Positions 59,820 through 64,000 of a DNA stretch of 64,000 nucleotides are shown here, piece after piece; position 1 is the first letter of the stretch, and each line of letters starts with the position of its first letter. Source of the stretch: Lactarius indigo. Lineage: Eukaryota; Basidiomycota; Agaricomycetes; Russulales; Russulaceae. Under the pieces are notes generated by a model. That model did no database searches. It saw only the letters and a program-made list of their open reading frames with translations, and was not told the DNA's origin. The DNA lies in NCBI GenBank assembly GCA_025766275.1, contig JAFKAC010000088.1, forward strand, positions 62,001 to 126,000, read 5' to 3'. Position numbers and translations under genes: made by a program.

Positions 59820-61834
59820 AGATCTTGAAGTATAAGGTCTTTTACTTCATCCGTACTGTTGGCCACTTGCGTGAGCCATTCTTTGGCCTGCTCTCCTGCC
59901 GTTTTTGTGCTCGCAGCATTGATTTGGGGTGCAGGCGTTACACTTGGCGCCGGTGACATATATCCGGGCAGCGACGGCGCGTACTGTGAAGGCGCATACT
60001 GTGAAATGGGTCCTTGAGAATATCCTATCGTTTCGGTCATACGACTACTGGATGGGGCAGTCTGCCATTGTTGCTGCATACGCGGATGCGGGCAATTTCG
60101 TGAGAGGTGGCCGGGAGCATGACAGTTATAACAAAGGACGTTCCTTAAGTCCCTTCGAGATCCTCCCCTTCCTCGTCCTCAAGTTCCCGGTCCCCCTCTT
60201 GGTGGGAAAGGCGGCGTAGGCCAATCGCGGTGTGGTAGCTTGTTGAAGTCAATGTCTTCAGATCCCGCAAGTCTTACCTTAGCGCGGTCGGCCGAGGTGT
60301 CCATGGCCCACGGGTTGGTCTGCGGCAGATTCTGCGGGAGCGTCCATCCCGCGTTACCGCCCTGTTTCTTTGGTTGTGTCGTCGTGTTTTTGTATTCATT
60401 GAGTCGCGCTTTGAGATGTATATAGTTCTTCTGCCGCTTGAGGACGGCTCTTTTCCAGTCGTCAAACGTGATGGGGTCGTCAAATTGGAACGCATTTTTG
60501 AATAGTTCCTTGGGCAGACCCGACGTGAAGAGGTCGATGGTTTGGGGTTCGTTGAGGCGGTAGTGAGCCTTTCGCGCGAGCTGTTCAAAATCATTGACGT
60601 ACTTGTCAATGTCCTCTCCCGCCATCTTGAAGCCTTTTCGTAGTATGGCTTGGGCTTGTTCTCGTTCTAACGTGTTTTCGAACCTTTGGCTGAATCCATC
60701 GGCTACAGCGTCCCACAGTTCACGAGTGTGGGGACTGATTCCTCGTTGTATTTGCCTGTTGAGCCAGTTCAGGAAGGACAGGACCCATTCGCTGACTGCT
60801 CCGCCTTTGATGTAGGAAAGGAATAGGAGGCATCTTCTGTAGTCGTTGCGCATGATAGGGGCGTCCAGATTCATTCCCCAGTAGACATGCCACTGCGTCA
60901 GAAATTGGTCCACTTTGAGTCTATCTCCGTCAAAAATGGAAGGTGGCTCGCCGGTTAATTTTTCATTATGATGTCCTCCTCCTCCGGCATCTCCACCTCC
61001 TCCTCCGCCGCCTCCTGGCGGTCCTCCGGGTGGCATCCTTGGTGGTTCGGTTCTTCGCAGGTCGAACGGGATGCCTCCTCCTGGTGGCGGCGGTGGGTCT
61101 CCGTCTGGCCCTCCTACTCCTGGTGGAAGATCTAATGCGGGTCGTCGTCCGGATGGAGGGTCTCCTCGGTCCGACCCTATGGCTCGGAAGATGGCTGCAT
61201 CGTCGGCGGTCATTCGTATGCCGGTTTCAGGGTTAATGGGCATGAGGACTTCTCGCGCTTCTTCTCGTATTATGCGCGCTTCTTCCATTGCGACCTCTTC
61301 CATTGCTTGCGTTAGTGTTGCCATAATAGCTGGTGAGCGGATATGAATTGGCTCTGGTTCGGTGATATGCGCGGACTCAGCTCGTTCGATGAGGAGATCT
61401 TGTATCGCTCCTCCACTAGTCTCTGTTTGGTCTGGCTCTCGCCCTTCGTCTTCGCTTTGCTCTTCTTCTTCTTCTGATATTACTTCCCCAGTGGAATGTT
61501 CTTGTATTTGTCCGTCAATGGGGCCCCAATCTGCTCTGCTGTTGAGTTCTCGGGCGTCAATATCGCACCGATATCTAGATCCTGCTGGTCGTATAACGTC
61601 CCACTGGGAGTCTATGGGATTCCACGTAACCTCCGTCCAACACAGGTGGTCGAAGTTGAACTCAACTGGTCGGAATCTACTAGGTCCGTTGAATTCCACA
61701 AAATATCCGGTTTCTTCTTGTCTTTCCCTCCAGCTAGCAGCTTGTAAAAAGCGCGTGGGGACGTTACGTTCTCCTCTTCTTGGGAGTGAATAGGGACGGA
61801 AATTCGTCCACTGGTCTCTTGTTGTTACGGCCAC
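59789..61834 (-). pseudogene. Gyp-C Gag with a nonsense codon before the zinc knuckle
   Basis: One frame from GTG at 61834 (context ACC-GTG-GCC) to TGA at 59789, interrupted by TGA at 60179-60181 after PPRGGPGT. The frame continues as GRGRGGSRR, a CCHC knuckle (CYNCHAPGHLSRNC) and the gag end, so a CGA-to-TGA change is likely. Without readthrough the knuckle and Pol are not made. The extension from TRDQWTNFRPY is near-identical to Gyp-A; the first AUG (61324) gives MATLTQAMEEV. Then Pro/Gly-rich and capsid-like regions (LTQWHVYWGMNLD). Confidence 0.85.
59801..59807 (-). promoter_or_regulatory. -1 ribosomal frameshift site (Gyp-C)
   Basis: The same G-GGT-TTT heptamer as in Gyp-A, in the same place (KEGF..DA at the gag end, KGGFSGRLNP at the pol start). 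The gag stop follows at 59789. Confidence 0.75.
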
Positions 61835-61841
61835 GGTGGTA

Positions 61842-61852
61842 ATCTTGGTCTT
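61842..61852 (-). other. Self-primer type PBS of Gyp-C
   Basis: AAGACCAAGAT on the minus strand, two bases inside the 5' LTR, complementary to ATCTTGGTCTT at 62045-62035. Confidence 0.8.
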
Positions 61853-61854
61853 AA

Positions 61855-62312
61855 TGTAACGTCGTCACGACGTTAGCTCGACTTGAGCTCGATGAAGGCG
61901 ATAACAACTTAGCGGGGACTGCTGAAGACGCGAAGGTTCAGGCGTAAATGGTGGTGAACACTCGGAGGTGCACTGCTCTCACGACAGAGAGAGAGAGAGA
62001 GGAAGAAAGAAGGAGAAAGAAGTGACGATTCAAGAAGACCAAGATGGCGTGTCTTGGTCTTCATAAGACGGTTTAAATACACAAACAAGCAGGTTTAGAA
62101 GCGCTGCTATGAATCACCGTAGGTAGCGTCCCACGTATCGCGTAAGTATCTCAAACCCTAATACTACTACTACTAGTATTAGTGGCACAGTCCTCAGTCA
62201 GCAATCAACCGCGCAATCTCCTATCGTGCTCGTATCCCCTACCGTAAGTCCGCAACTAATCTACCTTACCGCCGTAGTTGCAACCGGTACAGTAAGGGTC
62301 CGAGACGTAACA
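61855..62312 (-). repeat. 5' LTR of Gyp-C
   Basis: 458-bp repeat of 54588-55047 carrying the promoter; adjoins the AACCA target-site copy at 62313. Confidence 0.94.
62033..62079 (-). promoter_or_regulatory. Gyp-C core promoter and probable transcript start
   Basis: Minus strand TATTTAAA at 62079-62072. Self-primer segment starts at 62045, 34 nt downstream as in Gyp-A. A GAAGACCAAGA / TCTTGGTCTTC inverted repeat surrounds it. Confidence 0.6.
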
Positions 62313-62317
62313 AACCA

Positions 62318-62725
62318 GAAGGACCTAGCCCCTCTGCAGAGAGAAAGAAGAGACGCAAGCGCAGAGCCAACAAGAAGGAGACTGGCACCATTCGACTTTG
62401 TTACAGATGCCAGTCTGAAGACCACCTCTCCTTCGCCTGCCCTCAAAAACAGAAGTTCTGCTGGAGGTGTTCTAGCACTGACCACTTCCCCTATCAGTGC
62501 CTCTGGCCAGCCCCAGAAGAACGCACTCAGTGGTGTGGCAAGTGTTTTACCAGCAACAGCCACGAAGAAATCAAGTGCCCCAAGTATGAAAATTGTCGCA
62601 AGTGTGGGACCCATGGTCCCTTCAACTTCCTTCGCCAACATCGCTGCCCCCTCCCTCGCGAAAGCACCCCCTCCAACGATGTAGACAACGATGTCTACGA
62701 CCTGATGGACTTCGAAGCACTCTAG
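62318..62725 (+). pseudogene. C-terminal zinc-knuckle tail of Gyp-B Pol (separated by Gyp-C)
   Basis: Continues the Gyp-B pol frame exactly after the second AACCA (62313-62317) and ends with TAG at 62723-62725. A basic stretch (KKRRKRRANKK) is followed by CYRCQSEDHLSFAC and CWRCSSTDHFPYQC (both C-x2-C-x4-H-x4-C), CGKCFTSNSHEEIKC (C-x2-C-x5-H-x4-C) and a variant CRKCGTHG...HRC, then an acidic end (DVDNDVYDLMDFEAL). A four-motif nucleic-acid-binding array after the chromodomain is not found in Gyp-A or Gyp-C and is not usual for chromoviruses. Read alone it would be missed, because the pol frame appears to end in the Gyp-C LTR. Confidence 0.88.
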
Positions 62726-62737
62726 GGAGAGTTGACT

Positions 62738-62751
62738 TAGAGAGGGGCTCA
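62738..62751 (+). other. Polypurine tract of Gyp-B
   Basis: AGAGAGGGGCTCA just before the 3' LTR and shortly after the pol stop. Confidence 0.6.
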
Positions 62752-63329
62752 TGTTATGATCCGACGCTTCGGACCTAACCTACAGTATGTCTCCACCTTG
62801 CCTTCCCCTTCTGTACCATACCTTGTTACCAAAGGAGCTACTGTTACTAGTGGCGCTGTTTCTTTGATCCGAACCTCTGCTTACTCCGTTTAGCCTCTTT
62901 GATGTTGTGTGGACTTGTGTTCATGTTGTTTGGAACCCTGTCCTATATAAACCTGTACCATAGACTGTAGGAAGCCAGACTTGGCTTCGTTTGCAATCTA
63001 GCAACCTTGCCTTCGTACTTTGGTGTGACCTCGCCTTATCCCTCTCTTCTTGTGCATCCTCTGCCTCAGTCCTTAACCAGGACACTTTGAAGTCTTTGCA
63101 GTTGAACTATATCAACGCGTCACACCTGTTGTACTCTGCGCACTAGCAAGATCAAGTGTAGAGAAGTGTTAGACACTTCGGACGAGGAGTCCTACATAGC
63201 AGAGTCGTGCTGCACCTTGTGCCACACTTTTATCACTTGTATTTCATAGCAATAAGACAACAGAGGTCTTCGCTTGATACCTGTGTAATTCAGAACCTTT
63301 AGAACCCACGCCCCTGCTAGGGCGTAACA
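62752..63329 (+). repeat. 3' LTR of Gyp-B
   Basis: 578 bp with no difference from the 5' LTR seen by eye. The ACGTG target-site copy follows at 63330-63334. Confidence 0.95.
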
Positions 63330-63353
63330 ACGTGAGGAGGCATCGGCGTTGGA

Positions 63354-63392
63354 TGGCAATGGCAATGGCAAATGGCAAATGGCAGATGGCAA
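63354..63392. repeat. Short tandem repeat
   Basis: Imperfect GGCAAT / GGCAAAT units, about six copies. Confidence 0.8.
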
Positions 63393-63580
63393 GAGTACAT
63401 GGGAAAAGGCGTGTATTAGTATGGCAGAAGGTAGACAGCCTGGGGGAGAGTATGGTCGTGCATTGAAGGCGAAGCGATTGATGAGCATAGTGGGCAAAGC
63501 AAAGGCAACACCGCGTGGCAAGACACAAGGGAGGAGTGTTTGCGGAGAGGGGAGATAAGAAGATGAAGAGGAGAAGGATG

Positions 63581-63982
63581 TTAGCACGTGCGAGGATTTG
63601 AGAGGGGAGCGCTCGTTCGCACCTTATCGATCTTTCTTTCTTGAAGTCTGGTGTTTAGGTCGTCGGAAATGGTCCGAAGGAGACCTTCACTGATTATCTC
63701 GATATTGAACCCTTCATTGCAACTCAGCGCGTCAAACCATTCCTGTCTCACCCGGCTTTGGTACAGCAACAACGCTTTTTGGCTGTTGGTCTGAACGCGG
63801 ATTGGATGCATATCCAGAACGACGAAGAAGGCCACTAGGGCTTCCACGTTGCTTGGAGGCCAGGCCTTTGACTTGGCTATGAAGTGAAGCATCGAATTTT
63901 TGGCCTCCATTAACTCTAGCCAGCTTAGGTCTTCATTGTTTCTGATGCCCCTGGTGGGCGCCATGGCGGCTAGTGGGCGCAT
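63581..63982 (-). pseudogene. DIRS-like Gag, N-terminal part
   Basis: 134 codons, ATG at 63982 (or 63964). EALVAFFVVLDMHP, KALLLYQSRVRQEWFDAL and FNIEIISEGLLRTISDDLN resemble, from memory of this Gag type in Agaricomycetes, the helical N-terminal region. It stops at 63581. The region between it and the Gyp-B junction (63335-63580) is pyrimidine-rich on this strand and starts GTGCTAAC after the last conserved codon, so it may be an intron whose acceptor (TTGTCCAG, about 47633) lies beyond Gyp-B. That part is inference. Confidence 0.6.
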
Positions 63983-64000
63983 TGCGACGGTGTCCCCAAG

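Larger units (their letters stand above)
54588..62312 (-). mobile_element. Tf1/sushi-type chromovirus Gyp-C nested in Gyp-B
   Basis: Minus-strand element with LTRs 54588-55047 (460 bp) and 61855-62312 (458 bp). They differ by one substitution and by a 2-bp length change in a GA microsatellite. TSD AACCA at 54583-54587 and 62313-62317. Its proteins are closely related to Gyp-A. Despite near-identical LTRs, gag has a nonsense codon and pol a frameshift, so this copy was probably defective when it inserted. Confidence 0.96.
47653..63329 (+). mobile_element. Tf1/sushi-type chromovirus Gyp-B, split by Gyp-C
   Basis: Plus-strand element with 578-bp LTRs (47653-48230, 62752-63329) that look identical by eye, flanked by ACGTG (47648-47652, 63330-63334). 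It carries gag and pol in -1 relation, a self-priming PBS and a purine tract. It is interrupted in the last part of pol by Gyp-C (54588-62312, TSD AACCA). With Gyp-C and one AACCA copy removed, pol reads through without a stop to TAG at 62723-62725. It is a very young insertion whose only visible defect is Gyp-C. Confidence 0.96.
63335..64000 (-). mobile_element. DIRS-like element, 5' part, running off the window
   Basis: Continuation of the minus-strand DIRS-like element of 44247-47652 on the far side of Gyp-B, containing the N-terminal gag exon. The 5' terminus is beyond the window. Confidence 0.7.

Noticed and set aside
1..64000. CRISPR arrays, operons, Shine-Dalgarno sites, prophage
   Set aside because: The window is eukaryotic (spliced genes, fungal retrotransposons); no spaced short repeats of CRISPR type are present.

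Overview
The window is a repeat-dense segment of a filamentous basidiomycete genome, most likely a mushroom-forming Agaricomycete. The host genes belong to the DUF6535 membrane-protein family that is abundant in that class. Their introns are short (about 50-70 nt, GT-AG). The transposons are Ty1/Copia, Tf1/sushi-type chromovirus (Ty3/Gypsy) and DIRS-like tyrosine-recombinase elements. About 73% of the window is retrotransposon.

Layout. Positions 1-1811 hold the 3' part of a DUF6535 gene (copy A). Positions 4038-16666 hold a minus-strand Copia element (Cop-A), broken by a 656-bp unknown insertion (13506-14161) and by a complete, intact plus-strand Copia (Cop-B, 6706-13064). Positions 16672-29898 hold a tandem array: a DUF6535 fragment, two full-length spliced DUF6535 genes (copies B and C), and at least five decayed copies of an unrecognised minus-strand gene family that alternates with them. 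The array ends in a truncated lysine-rich gene of unknown function. From 29899 to the right edge everything is mobile DNA: Gyp-A (minus, 29899-37706); Cop-C (minus, intact ORF, 3' LTR lost, to 44246); and a DIRS-like element (minus, 44247-47652 and 63335-64000). The DIRS element was cut by Gyp-B (plus, 47653-63329), which was itself cut by Gyp-C (minus, 54588-62312). Target-site duplications are exact for Cop-A (TTTTC), Cop-B (GATAA), Gyp-B (ACGTG) and Gyp-C (AACCA), so the nesting order is secure.

Most interesting observation. All three Gypsy families have no ATG in any frame from the predicted transcript start until deep inside gag: 784 nt (Gyp-A), 721 nt (Gyp-C) and 1188 nt (Gyp-B). Nevertheless the gag frame is open and conserved as protein for about 170-210 codons upstream of that first ATG. 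In each family the conserved frame begins at a GTG in strong initiation context (A at -3, G at +4, C at +5). The first AUG then opens a shorter Gag at the equivalent place (MAT..., MAT..., MSA...). This predicts two Gag forms: a long one from a GUG start and a short one from the first AUG, analogous in logic to retroviral glyco-Gag. The same three families show Tf1-style self-priming, with an 11-nt segment about 32-34 nt downstream of a TATA box perfectly complementary to the primer-binding site, and the pairing co-varies between families. The three Copia elements instead share a PBS matching the anticodon arm of initiator tRNA-Met (half-tRNA priming). Gyp-B also encodes an array of four zinc-knuckle-like motifs at the far C-terminus of Pol, beyond the chromodomain.

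No rRNA, tRNA or CRISPR feature was found.
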